This document shows positions 8,383 through 17,092 of a stretch of 64,000 nucleotides of DNA, one piece after another. This DNA is from Hahella sp. KA22. GTDB taxonomy: Bacteria > Pseudomonadota > Gammaproteobacteria > Pseudomonadales > Oleiphilaceae. The stretch lies in assembly GCF_004135205.1 (NCBI RefSeq), contig NZ_CP035490.1, positions 3,737,501-3,801,500 of the forward strand, written 5' to 3'. Made by a program: the position numbers and the translations under genes. The notes under the pieces were generated by a model. It saw nothing but the letters and a program-made list of their open reading frames with translations, searched no databases and was not told the origin of the DNA. How positions within the stretch are numbered: position 1 is the first letter of the stretch; each line of letters begins with the position of its first letter.

Positions 8383-8712
8383 ATGAAACTGCTTGAATTT
8401 ATTGACAGGGTAAAGAAAAGGCCGGGTATGTATTTATACGGCGACAACCCGCTTAATTCTCTTGAAATGATGATTTACGGTTATGAAGTCGCGTTAAAAA
8501 ATCATGCTATTGAAGGCGATTTGTGTAATTTTAGGGCTGAATTTAATAACTATTTATTTAAGGCGTTAGGCTGGAGCACGTCGCGAGGATGGTCCAATGC
8601 AATAGTCGCCAATACGGCATCCACAGAAGAAGCGACAGAAATTTTCTTTGATTTGGTCGGACGGTTTGTTTTATTGAAGTATGGAATCAAAAGTTCGATC
8701 TATGATGGCTGA
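8383..8712 (+). CDS. Small AT-rich orphan, possibly immunity-like
   Basis: A 109-residue cytoplasmic protein. The N-terminus contains FIDRVKKRPGMYLYGDNPLN. A motif of the RPGMYLG kind, followed by a helix with aromatic residues, is seen in small proteins annotated as immunity factors of polymorphic toxins; that link is from memory and is tentative. Base composition is clearly more AT-rich than the neighbouring lipoprotein gene, which suggests recent transfer. No strong ribosome site is visible at the ATG. No toxin gene is adjacent in the window. Confidence 0.6.
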   Translation: MKLLEFIDRVKKRPGMYLYGDNPLNSLEMMIYGYEVALKNHAIEGDLCNFRAEFNNYLFKALGWSTSRGWSNAIVANTASTEEATEIFFDLVGRFVLLKYGIKSSIYDG

Positions 8713-8835
8713 AGGTGAGAGTGGTTTGAGGTAGAAGGCTGCTTTTAAGGCAGGATCTGGCAAAGAGGTTTTGTTATTAATCAAAGTGTGAAAAATATCT
8801 CAATTGTTTAGGGGATTTGACTTGGATTATAGTTT

Positions 8836-9324
8836 GTGAAAATTGCCACAGAATTTATTGTTCTTCACAAAGACCAGAAAATGCCTGAAGAAGAGATGTT
8901 TTGCGCCTCTCTTTGGATGGCTGATGATACTGATACAGATGGGGACTATTATTGCTATAATATTAATGGCCGTTGGACAAGTCTTTCCATTACTAAGAGA
9001 GAGCCAGATGGGAAGAAAAGCTCTTTGTCCGTGAGTGTTTATTGGGAATTTGATCGATTTTATGAGCCTGCTATTTTAGAAGATGATGACCTGAAACGCT
9101 TTATAGATTATAAACATCAGGGGCGATATGCTGATGTTAAGGCTATTAGTGACATAGAGAAACTTGCTGTAACATCTCTCTCGTTTGAAACTTACAGCTT
9201 GGTTGATTATGCGGAGTTCTTGCGTACAGTCTATTTTTATCTGGACTATACACATGGTATATTGGTCAACTTTAAAGATTTCAATGCAGAAAGATTTAAA
9301 GAAGAATTTCTTTCTGAAGAATGA
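8836..9324 (+). CDS. AT-rich orphan protein of unknown function
   Basis: A 162-residue acidic cytoplasmic protein, rich in Asp, Tyr and Phe (for example MADDTDTDGDYYCYN and YWEFDRFYEP). No signal peptide, membrane helix or recognised motif. It would start with GTG at 8836; the in-frame ATG at 8881 is the alternative, and neither has a good Shine-Dalgarno. Its low GC matches the gene at 8383, with 123 bp between them, so the two may have arrived together. Such acidic orphans are common among toxin immunity proteins, but no partner is seen. Confidence 0.6.
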   Translation: MKIATEFIVLHKDQKMPEEEMFCASLWMADDTDTDGDYYCYNINGRWTSLSITKREPDGKKSSLSVSVYWEFDRFYEPAILEDDDLKRFIDYKHQGRYADVKAISDIEKLAVTSLSFETYSLVDYAEFLRTVYFYLDYTHGILVNFKDFNAERFKEEFLSEE

Positions 9325-9488
9325 TGCTGTCATCAGCTCTGCGTATTGTTGGTGGTTTATTAGACGCCGCCAAACTATCAATAATGACAAATCACGATGC
9401 TAATGATTAATTAGTGCTACACCCAGGCCGCGTGCATAAAAGTAAGTTCGGCTAACTAGCTATCATCTAGATAAATATCGAGAGTGAA

Positions 9489-9896
9489 ATGAGCGCCAGA
9501 CACCACGGCTCCTGCCTATGCGGAGAGGTACGTTTTGAGATACAGGGCGATTTTGAAAGCTTCTATCTCTGCCACTGCGAGCATTGCCGCAAAGACACTG
9601 GGTCGGCGCATGCTTCAAACTTATTCTCTACAACGGCGCAATTGATGTGGCTTGGCGGTGAAGAGCAGGTCAAAACGTTCACGTTGCCAGGAACCCAACA
9701 CTGCAAAAGCTTTTGTTCACACTGCGGCTCAGCGTTGCCAAATATTCAGATGAATGGCCAACTCCTGGCCGTTCCCGCCGGCAGCTTGGATAGCAAAGTC
9801 ACGATAAAACCCAATGCGCATATTTTCGTCTCCAGCAGGGCGGAGTGGGATGCAGAGTTGGAGAAATTCCCACTGCTGGAGAGATTGCCAGCATGA
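9489..9896 (+). CDS. GFA-family (Mss4-fold) zinc protein
   Basis: A 135-residue protein of the family named for glutathione-dependent formaldehyde-activating enzyme. The zinc ligands are visible in order: Cys9 and Cys11 (SCLCGEV), Cys28, Cys30 and Cys33 (LCHCEHCRKDTGSAH), and Cys76 with Cys79 (FCSHCGS). The family uses a catalytic zinc bound by the CHCxxC cysteines and a structural one; glutathione adducts are the presumed substrates, but most members are unassigned. Size is normal. It is monocistronic and converges on the Z1 ATPase gene. Confidence 0.88.
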   Translation: MSARHHGSCLCGEVRFEIQGDFESFYLCHCEHCRKDTGSAHASNLFSTTAQLMWLGGEEQVKTFTLPGTQHCKSFCSHCGSALPNIQMNGQLLAVPAGSLDSKVTIKPNAHIFVSSRAEWDAELEKFPLLERLPA

Positions 9897-9957
9897 GTGC
9901 GTGACTTTGATTAGTATCAGGAATATATGAACTATTTTATTACTAATTAGTCGAGAG

Positions 9958-12291
9958 TTATGAAGCAGTTTTTGTAGCGAAAATACATGGCTCTGAGTCA
10001 GTAGGGGCTGCAAGTATAGGCCACCAGAATGAGTGTGCTGACCACCCTCTCTCTAGACCCCCTTTTTGTTGAAGCAGTACTAGAGCCGGTTTTTGACGCG
10101 GAGTATTAATAACCTTCTCTCTTAGTGGTATCCCGAGAATGGAGCGACCTGACTTGTTTCCAGAGCCGACCTTAGTTAGCTCCCTACCAGTTTCAGCAAG
10201 CAGTAATATTTCTCCATCAGCATTATTGTTAACCTCTGAATAGTACCTTAATAACCCTCGCATAGCATTCCACTCGAATTGAGTACCATTAAAACTCATG
10301 CTTTCTTCAATTAACGATATGATTTTTAATGCAACAGCCTCGCTAACAGGTGTAAAGTTTCCCGTATCTCTCCATTCTGGTTTAATAAGTAAGTTCAACT
10401 TTCTTTGAATTTCAGCCATAACGGATCCTCCAATAGTATCAAACCCTGAAGGAAGTAGTAGTGTTGTTGGTGATACGGTAACGACATGACTTACCTGCAC
10501 TTTATTTGGAGCACACGGGATCACACTTTTAGCGTCGTCAATTTGAATAAAAACTACGCCTTGATCGTGAGCTTTGTTTTCAAATGCATCTCTTAATGTG
10601 TTCTCGAACTCATTGATTGAAAAAAGTCGATCATACACTGAGCGGGACGTGTATAATCGTGTTACTGCTAAGTCTTCTTTTGTTCTATTTCCGTACATTC
10701 GAGAGTGCTGTAGTACTGTGTCTGCCTGCATTGTACGTGGGTTTCTGCCATAGTAGAAAGATATTAGATTTGGTATGGTTATTCCTCTGTCGAGAATATT
10801 CCCTCCTACAAATATATTATATGGAGTTCTAAGCTTGAGCTCAGCCTTTTCGTCTAGAAGAGCCATTACATCATTGTCGGAGTTTACTTTTTCAACAACT
10901 ATTTCTTCGCTTTGAAGGGCGTCGATGAATATACAAAAGCAATCGTCATGACTGGGCATGTCACCACCATTTTTAGTTACAGAGGATTGCAAATCTAAAT
11001 ACGATTCATTAAATATTTCTCTTAGCGAGTCTGGGTTTTTGTCAGCTGAACTTGAAACTCTTTGAAATATCCAATCTATAACTTGATCTTGCCATGAGTG
11101 TGCTGCTCTCTGAACATCATTGTGAATAATCATTGAGTATTTCTCTACAGACTCACCTGTTGAGCGCTGTTGCCATTGGCGAATGCCACTCGCTATAATA
11201 AAAGTTGCTATCGCCCTGCGAATTCCGAGTGTATTTGGCGTCTCTAGTATATTTTCCTTTTTAATCCTTCTATGATCTGGTTTCCTCAACGCATCTTGCT
11301 CTTGATTAGAGACCTCGACGAAGAGCTTTGATCTTGGGTCGTTAGTGTCAAAATCACCAAAATAGTCATCTCCTCCCACATAGCCAGAATGAATAGGGAG
11401 CAGCTCCGTGAATGCTGGCCGCTTGGGTTTGAAAATATAATCTCTACCATGCATAGAGCTTTGGTAGTTGTCAGGTTGCAAGTATAAAGAGTAAGGTGTT
11501 GCAGTTACTTGTAGATAGGCAATGGATGAAGATATTTCTCTAAGTTGATCTATTTGGTCAGCAATTGTTCCCTGCGTATATGTTAATCCACCCTTTTTCT
11601 TTATGAATCTTACGCTCGCTAAATCTGCCTCGTCGTCAACTATTAATACTTTCTTCTTTTGTAATCCTTGAGTTATTAGAAAATCAATGAGCTTTATTAG
11701 ATTTTGCTTTTGTTTTTTTGCAACTATTACTATCTTTCTTCTTAGCTCGCTCTGGGTCATTTTTCCAGGAAGTTTCATTATATCTAAAACTATAATCTCA
11801 TCTTTTTCGATGAATGAAGAAAAATCCGAGCATAGTCTTTTTACTGTCTGCTCTGAAAGCGTTCTTGTGCCTTTTGTAAGTATTATTGAAATGTCAAATC
11901 CTTTGTCGAAAGAGCTGGCAACCACTCCTATGAAAGCTCTTGTCTTCCCTGATTGTATTTTTCCTAACAATATTCCTGGCTTACTATCGCTAGTTGCGGA
12001 ACCTTCAAGCTGATCTACAACCTTTTGGATACATTCTGAAAGGTCTTCGCTATCTTTACGATGTTCCATAAGCCGATGGTAAAAGTCGGGCTCCCTTCCA
12101 AGGTCTTCAAGGTTTTGTTTGTTCCTGATTAGCCAAGCATCTATTTGTATTTTTCTGAATTTTGGGGAAGCGGATCCTTCGTCTATAGGACGTGGGAAAT
12201 CTGCAGATCGTAAGCGCCAGGTCTGGACGTTACTTTCAGAACATGTAGCCATTTTGGCTATTTCAGTCATGTCTACGAACTCGTTCCCCAT
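9958..12291 (-). CDS. Z1-domain superfamily II ATPase with N-terminal HTH
   Basis: A 777-residue cytoplasmic protein. Residues 8-55 resemble an excisionase/MerR-type winged helix (DMTEIAKMATCSESNVQTWR, with a later PRPI and FRKIQIDAWL). A helicase-like ATPase core follows: Walker A GKIQSGKT at 110-117, Walker B VDDEAD at 218-223, and motif III-like TATP at 263-266. The second half contains GGNILDRGITIPNLISFYYG and QADTVLQHSRMYG, characteristic of the Z1 domain. Z1 ATPases are known mainly from restriction and other anti-phage loci, often beside a nuclease or a GHKL ATPase. Here it stands alone and is strikingly AT-rich against its neighbours, which suggests horizontal transfer. Function is inferred to be defence, without direct proof. 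Confidence 0.85.
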   Translation of the reverse strand: MGNEFVDMTEIAKMATCSESNVQTWRLRSADFPRPIDEGSASPKFRKIQIDAWLIRNKQNLEDLGREPDFYHRLMEHRKDSEDLSECIQKVVDQLEGSATSDSKPGILLGKIQSGKTRAFIGVVASSFDKGFDISIILTKGTRTLSEQTVKRLCSDFSSFIEKDEIIVLDIMKLPGKMTQSELRRKIVIVAKKQKQNLIKLIDFLITQGLQKKKVLIVDDEADLASVRFIKKKGGLTYTQGTIADQIDQLREISSSIAYLQVTATPYSLYLQPDNYQSSMHGRDYIFKPKRPAFTELLPIHSGYVGGDDYFGDFDTNDPRSKLFVEVSNQEQDALRKPDHRRIKKENILETPNTLGIRRAIATFIIASGIRQWQQRSTGESVEKYSMIIHNDVQRAAHSWQDQVIDWIFQRVSSSADKNPDSLREIFNESYLDLQSSVTKNGGDMPSHDDCFCIFIDALQSEEIVVEKVNSDNDVMALLDEKAELKLRTPYNIFVGGNILDRGITIPNLISFYYGRNPRTMQADTVLQHSRMYGNRTKEDLAVTRLYTSRSVYDRLFSINEFENTLRDAFENKAHDQGVVFIQIDDAKSVIPCAPNKVQVSHVVTVSPTTLLLPSGFDTIGGSVMAEIQRKLNLLIKPEWRDTGNFTPVSEAVALKIISLIEESMSFNGTQFEWNAMRGLLRYYSEVNNNADGEILLLAETGRELTKVGSGNKSGRSILGIPLREKVINTPRQKPALVLLQQKGGLERGWSAHSFWWPILAAPTDSEPCIFATKTAS

Positions 12292-12531
12292 ATGACCTCC
12301 TACTCACGATAGATAAAACCATACTCTGATATAGTTGAAAGTGTAGTGGATTGATTGAGAGTGTAAATAATAAACTTGGTTAATTTAAAGGAAGGTTTTA
12401 TGTTGTATTTTTGTGACTTTTTATGAATTTGTTTTCTTTGCTAATTTCAAGTAATTGCTGGTTTTACTCTTCCCTTTTTCTTGCCACTAATTGGTGGGGT
12501 TTATTTTTGTCTATGGGTTGCTTTTTGATGT

Positions 12532-13296
12532 TCAATCAAACGTAGGATCATTAAACCTGCTAAACAACTCCTTCAGCTCCCCACTCTCCATCAAGCGATC
12601 CATCTCCCTATCCCATATTTCCGCGAATTTTCGTCCTTCGTCGTCGTATCTGAATCCGAGGTAGAACTTTGCGCCTGGGATGACGTCTTTTTGTATGACG
12701 ACGCTGTGCGCCAGGCCGTTGTCGATGACGGCGTCGACGAGGCGTTCTTCGTAGTCGAGGATGTAGTCGATGCGTCTGAGGTCAAGCATTTTCAGGGCGG
12801 CGTCGATGTCGACGAATTCGTGGATCTGGACGGGAACGGTCAGGATGCCGCTTTGGTCGAATCCAGAGTTGGGTTCCCAGGAGACGCTTTGTCCTCTCAA
12901 TTGCTCCTGGCCGATCCAGTGATCTATTTTACCCTTGAGGTGAGCGACGGAGAGGCTGCCCACATAGATGTGCCAGCGAGGCAGGTAAATGTCCCGCATG
13001 CCTTTGTAGGCGCCGGGAAAGGCGTCGAAGTTGAGTTTTGCGGTTTGCACGTTGGCCTGGCAGCGTTTGGGCGGCATGTAACTGACTTCCACAGAGATCC
13101 CGTTGTCCTCGTAAATAAGCTTCCACAATTCATGATATAACCCCGCGCCATCCGGGTTGGTGTAGCCTTCCCAGATCGGTGTGCAGATGCGGATGGTGGA
13201 GTCAGCGGCGAAGGTGGGACGCCATACGCTGCAAGACAGCAGGATGGCGAAGGCGCAGAGTCCGCGCAAGGGTGTAATGGATCGCATGAGAGGCAT
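12532..13296 (-). CDS. Solitary periplasmic solute-binding protein (SBP_bac_3 type)
   Basis: A protein of about 254 residues with a signal peptide ending near PTFAAD. The mature protein begins with IRICTPIWEGYTNPDGAGLY and contains EVSYMPPKRCQANVQTAKLN, the layout of family 3 solute-binding proteins with the first-lobe helix. The second lobe holds LKMLDLRRIDYILDYEERLV. No ABC transporter partner is encoded nearby. The first ATG (13294-13296) and one three codons later are equally possible starts. It sits between the AT-rich Z1 gene and the arginase-family cluster, on the same strand as both but separated from the latter by a terminator. Confidence 0.8.
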   Translation of the reverse strand: MPLMRSITPLRGLCAFAILLSCSVWRPTFAADSTIRICTPIWEGYTNPDGAGLYHELWKLIYEDNGISVEVSYMPPKRCQANVQTAKLNFDAFPGAYKGMRDIYLPRWHIYVGSLSVAHLKGKIDHWIGQEQLRGQSVSWEPNSGFDQSGILTVPVQIHEFVDIDAALKMLDLRRIDYILDYEERLVDAVIDNGLAHSVVIQKDVIPGAKFYLGFRYDDEGRKFAEIWDREMDRLMESGELKELFSRFNDPTFD

Positions 13297-13468
13297 TGGC
13301 GTACTCGAATTGCGCGCTCTAACAAACGCCGAAAATGTCGGACAAACCGGGTTCGGTAGAAGTATAGCAGTCGACTGCTTGAGGGAGGCCAGGAGGTTGA
13401 AATTGGCGCCAGAGAATCTTTGTCAGAGAAAGTGTGATCGAGAAAATATGCCAGAGAAAGGGCGCGCT

Positions 13469-13512
13469 AAAAAACGCCCCCGACAGGCGAGTGCGGAAGG
13501 GCTCGGTCGGGG
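13469..13512 (-). terminator. Rho-independent terminator of the arginase-family cluster
   Basis: On the minus strand CCCCGAC (13506-13512) pairs with GTCGGGG (13477-13484 region) and is followed by GCG and six U residues (A run 13469-13474 on the plus strand). It lies 18 bp beyond the stop of the arginase-family gene. Confidence 0.75.
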
Positions 13513-13529
13513 ACGAAGGGTTAAAACGG

Positions 13530-14471
13530 TCAGTCGCGTCGTCTTTCGGTTAAGCCGGCGAGGTAGTTCATGACGAAGTGGGCGGCGACTTCTGCGGTAT
13601 TGGAGGCGTCGTCCAGGGGCGGGCTGACTTCCACGATATCCAACCCGATGGTTTTGGTTTTGCGGGCGATTTCGTAGAGCGCGTCGGCCACTTCATAGGC
13701 CATCAGGCCGCAGCTGTTAGGGACGCTGGTGCCCTGGGCGAAGGCGCGGTCGAGGCAGTCGATATCCACGGACACGTAGACGCCGTCGGTATCGCGGGAG
13801 GCATGGGCGATGGCTTCCTCCAAGGTGTGGCGCCAGCCGTCGCGGCGGATTTCATAGGGGGTGCGCACCATGACGCCGGCCTGTTCCGCGCGCTCCATAT
13901 ATTCCCGCGAATAGATCGGCGCGTTCACGCCCAGCTGCACGCTGCTGGCGTGGCTGTACACGTCTTGCACCGTATACATCCAATGCCCTGAGTGCTCCTG
14001 ACCTTTCACCGGCGGGCGGGAGTCGAAATGGGCGTCAAACACGATCAGACCGAAACGCTGGCCGCCGGAGCGTTTAAGCAGCCCGCGCAGTATCGGATCA
14101 GTGACGGAGTGATCGCCACCCAGGAATACCGGCATGGTTGAAGGCGGCAGGGCCGTGACAGCTTCTTCGATGCGGGAATAGGTCTGGTGAATGTCATTGC
14201 TGACGGGCACAGGCGCGCCGCGACGAAAACGCAGGGAAGAAAGGTCCGCGCGCTTGTCCGTGCAATAAAGACTGAAACCGTTCAGCGCCTCCAGAATGGC
14301 CGAGGGTCCAAACCGGGTTCCGGGTCGATGGCTTACGGCGAAATCGAATGGAATCTCCACAAAGGTGATCAAGTCTGAACCGAAGTCGGCGCCGGCGGCG
14401 TCCTCTACATCCTTGACCCAGGCCTCGGACACCCATTTCAGCGACTGATCGTTGACAACTCTCTCGTACAT
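13530..14471 (-). CDS. Arginase/agmatinase family ureohydrolase
   Basis: A 313-residue enzyme of the binuclear manganese ureohydrolase family, which hydrolyses the guanidino group of arginine, agmatine or related compounds to urea and an amine. The metal ligands are all present: His121 in GGDHS, Asp146, His148 and Asp150 in DAHFD, and Asp236 and Asp238 in SVDIDCLD. The N-terminal RPGTRFGPSAIL is also typical. Overall layout favours agmatinase over arginase, but guanidino-acid hydrolases share it. It is the last gene of a minus-strand cluster, 13 bp after the radical SAM gene, and ends at a terminator. That linkage suggests the pair act on one guanidino-containing substrate. Confidence 0.9.
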   Translation of the reverse strand: MYERVVNDQSLKWVSEAWVKDVEDAAGADFGSDLITFVEIPFDFAVSHRPGTRFGPSAILEALNGFSLYCTDKRADLSSLRFRRGAPVPVSNDIHQTYSRIEEAVTALPPSTMPVFLGGDHSVTDPILRGLLKRSGGQRFGLIVFDAHFDSRPPVKGQEHSGHWMYTVQDVYSHASSVQLGVNAPIYSREYMERAEQAGVMVRTPYEIRRDGWRHTLEEAIAHASRDTDGVYVSVDIDCLDRAFAQGTSVPNSCGLMAYEVADALYEIARKTKTIGLDIVEVSPPLDDASNTAEVAAHFVMNYLAGLTERRRD

Positions 14472-14484
14472 GGCGGCTTCCTCA

Positions 14485-15762
14485 TCACACCGGTTGGGTA
14501 GTTTGCGTTTTCACCATGGCCCCCTTGCGCGTCAGCTCCACATGGCCAATGCCGACCGCCTGTTTGGCCCTTTCCACCACCGCGTCGTCGCCGTGTTTGG
14601 CGCGCCAGCGTTCGTATTCTTCAACCTTGCGGTTCATGGCGGACAGGTCGCGGCCTTGCCACTGGCGTTCCCGCACCAGACAGAAGCCGTTTTGATCCGG
14701 CGTGCGGATTTTTTCCGCATAGGCGGAGTTCCATACATCCTCCAGCGTATCCTGGCGCAAATGTCCGACCAGTCGCGACAGACCGTTGCAGTCGTAAACT
14801 TCGCCAAACAGATTCACAAACAGACCGCAGTTAACCTGCCGGCAACGATAGCCGCCGCCCATAGGTCGACTGGGGGAATAGATCAGCCCGTATTCCTCTT
14901 CGTCGATTTTGCGCATCATCTCAATCAGGCCATTGGCGCGCTCTTTTTCCAGCAACAGGGATTTATGATCCGCCATGCCTTCGGGGATCAGCGTCATGAT
15001 GTAGCTGTGCACGTTGTTGTCCCGGCACCAGCGAAACAGGTCCGCCACATCATCCAAGTCGTGAAATTTCGGCGTCACCACTACATCGATGGCGAGGCGG
15101 GTGGGAATCGACTGGTTGAAGCCCCGCTCCAGCAACAGACCCATGGCGCTGCGCGCTTTGTCCCCATAGCCGCGCACGCCCACCATGCGATCCTGCACGG
15201 CGGTGTCGATGTTGTTGTACTTGAGGAAAACGGATGCGCCCAGCTTATAAAGGCGATCCGCTCCGGCGGCGTCCAGGTGGTAGCCGCTGGTGAACAGCAC
15301 GGTGGTCATGCCCAGGCTATGAATGTATTCGACGATCTCCCAGAAGCCGGGATCGATCATCGGCTCGCCGGCGCCAGGAAACTCCACCGTTGTGGCGCCA
15401 AGGCGGCGCGCCTGCAGAATGATGTCTTTGCGCTCCTGCGTGCTCAGCTCTATCCGGTCCGGCACATCGCTGTAGCGGTCCGGGGTGCGGTCACAATAGA
15501 AACACTTCAGTTTGCACTCGCCGGTCATATCGATGTCCAGGTGCAATAGACGGTTCTCCGCCTGCGCCCGGCGAATCGTCTCCTGGCAGTAATCCGTGCC
15601 CACCGCCCACAAATTCTCCAGCCGGCTCTGCGCCGCCTGAATATGAGCGAGGGATTTGCGGTCCACATCGGGGGAGAGACGCAGACTTGGAAGGTTATCG
15701 GTGCGCTCTTCGGCGGCGTCGATCAGATGTACGTTCAACAGCGTTGCGTGATTATTATCCAT
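14485..15762 (-). CDS. Radical SAM enzyme with C-terminal cysteine region
   Basis: A 425-residue protein. The CxxxCxxC motif that binds the SAM-cleaving 4Fe-4S cluster is Cys83, Cys87 and Cys90 (GECKLKCFYCDR). VEFPGAGEPMIDPGFW is the GGEP-like motif. The C-terminal part has CRQVNCGLFVNLFGEVYDCN and a later Cys, resembling the SPASM/twitch region that binds auxiliary clusters in peptide- or small-molecule-modifying members. The substrate is not identifiable. No small precursor peptide gene was seen beside it. It lies 13 bp upstream of the arginase-family gene and about 105 bp downstream of an EamA permease, so an operon for modification, hydrolysis and transport of one compound is plausible. 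Confidence 0.88.
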   Translation of the reverse strand: MDNNHATLLNVHLIDAAEERTDNLPSLRLSPDVDRKSLAHIQAAQSRLENLWAVGTDYCQETIRRAQAENRLLHLDIDMTGECKLKCFYCDRTPDRYSDVPDRIELSTQERKDIILQARRLGATTVEFPGAGEPMIDPGFWEIVEYIHSLGMTTVLFTSGYHLDAAGADRLYKLGASVFLKYNNIDTAVQDRMVGVRGYGDKARSAMGLLLERGFNQSIPTRLAIDVVVTPKFHDLDDVADLFRWCRDNNVHSYIMTLIPEGMADHKSLLLEKERANGLIEMMRKIDEEEYGLIYSPSRPMGGGYRCRQVNCGLFVNLFGEVYDCNGLSRLVGHLRQDTLEDVWNSAYAEKIRTPDQNGFCLVRERQWQGRDLSAMNRKVEEYERWRAKHGDDAVVERAKQAVGIGHVELTRKGAMVKTQTTQPV

Positions 15763-15867
15763 AACTAAATTCCTTTTTTGATCCGATTTGCGTTACAGCT
15801 ATTCCATGAGGCGTATCCTTTTCGTCTTCACCGCGGTGAGCCCAAATCAGGCGTGGCGGCTGTGGAT

Positions 15868-16839
15868 TTAGTAGGCGTTCTGAGTGGGTTCCTGCAGCGT
15901 CCCGGAGGACTCGTCCAGTTCCTTTTTCGCTTTGTTTTTCTGGGACGAGGACTGGGCGTTTTTTTCTTTTATTGTGATGAGGCAGACGGCGACGATGATG
16001 ACGCCGATACCGAACATGTTGACCAGGGTCAGGCGTTCGCCCACCAGCGCGTAAGCGACCAGCCCGGCCACCAGGGGATCGAACATGCCGATAATGGTGG
16101 CGGGCAGGGCGTCTACGTGACGCAATCCATACATCAACAGCCAGTACGGAATGATGGTGGCGATAATCGCGATGAACGCGATGTAGAGGACAACGTCCCC
16201 GGAGTAATCGATGGTATGCACGCTGAGCGCGGGCAGCGCCGCGAGCCAAAGCAAGGAGCTTACCAGAAACGCATAGAGCGTCACCGTGCTGGCGCCGACG
16301 CCCCGTTGCTTGCAGGCGTTGCCAAGCATATTGAAGATGGCGAACGCCAGTCCGCAGGCCAGCCCCACCAGCACTCCCGCGTTGAGGGAGAACAGCTCCG
16401 CTTCGCCGCCGGTGAGCAGAAAGCAGCCCGCCACGCTCAACGCGACGATGCCTGCGTCGCGAAGGTCAACGCGGCGTGAGGCGAAGGCGACGCTGATCAA
16501 TAGCACGAAAAATGGCGCGGTATATTCCAGAGTGATGGCCGCCGCCACGCTGATCATGCTGATGGCGTAGTAAAAAGTGATGTTTACGGCGGTGAAAGCC
16601 AGGCCGGTGGCGATCAGCAGGGGAATCGCCGATTTGCTGACCCGAAAGGTGGCGGGCTGCGTCAACAGCATGGCCAGCGAAAATACTGCGCAGGCGACCA
16701 GGGAGCGCACCGCCGTTAGATCCAGAGGCGAGATATTCGCATGGAACAGTACTTTGGCGAGGGCGCCGGCGACGCCGAACAAAATCGCCGCGACGGTGAT
16801 CGCGGTAATGCCGAGAGCAAAAGGGTGATTTCGCCACAT
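15868..16839 (-). CDS. EamA-family (DMT) transporter
   Basis: A 323-residue membrane protein with ten hydrophobic helices in two EamA repeats, the fold of drug/metabolite transporters that carry amino acids and other small molecules across the inner membrane. Typical segments are FALGITAITVAAILFGVAGA at the start and ALVGERLTLVNMFGIGVIIV near the end of repeat two. The C-terminal tail is strongly basic and polar (KEKNAQSSSQKNKAKKE), probably cytoplasmic. The ATG at 16839 has GGAAGGAA eight bases upstream; the open frame extends to a TTG at 16860 that lies within that site. It is the first gene of the cluster leading to the radical SAM and arginase-family genes. Confidence 0.88.
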   Translation of the reverse strand: MWRNHPFALGITAITVAAILFGVAGALAKVLFHANISPLDLTAVRSLVACAVFSLAMLLTQPATFRVSKSAIPLLIATGLAFTAVNITFYYAISMISVAAAITLEYTAPFFVLLISVAFASRRVDLRDAGIVALSVAGCFLLTGGEAELFSLNAGVLVGLACGLAFAIFNMLGNACKQRGVGASTVTLYAFLVSSLLWLAALPALSVHTIDYSGDVVLYIAFIAIIATIIPYWLLMYGLRHVDALPATIIGMFDPLVAGLVAYALVGERLTLVNMFGIGVIIVAVCLITIKEKNAQSSSQKNKAKKELDESSGTLQEPTQNAY

Positions 16840-17092
16840 ATCGAGTTCCTTCCGTTGCAATCCATGTTTCTGGCAGCGATATACGGGCTTCGTAAGCCGT
16901 CCCGCCTGTTACGTCACACGCACGTCGAATCCTATCGACGAGGTTGCAGCGACCCTGTCAGGCGACGCTATCGTTGCGAGACAAGGCGATAAAAAGGGGG
17001 GACGAATTCATACTACGCCTGTTTCCGGCTTGCTGGCAACAGGCAAAGTTATCACTAAAAACAGACGCTTAGGATCTAAGTTAGAGGGTTTT

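Noticed and set aside
14452-15549. A 365-codon open frame antisense to the radical SAM gene
   Set aside because: It lies opposite a gene with clear motifs and encodes a His/Ala-rich protein without recognisable domain; a mirror frame from high GC.
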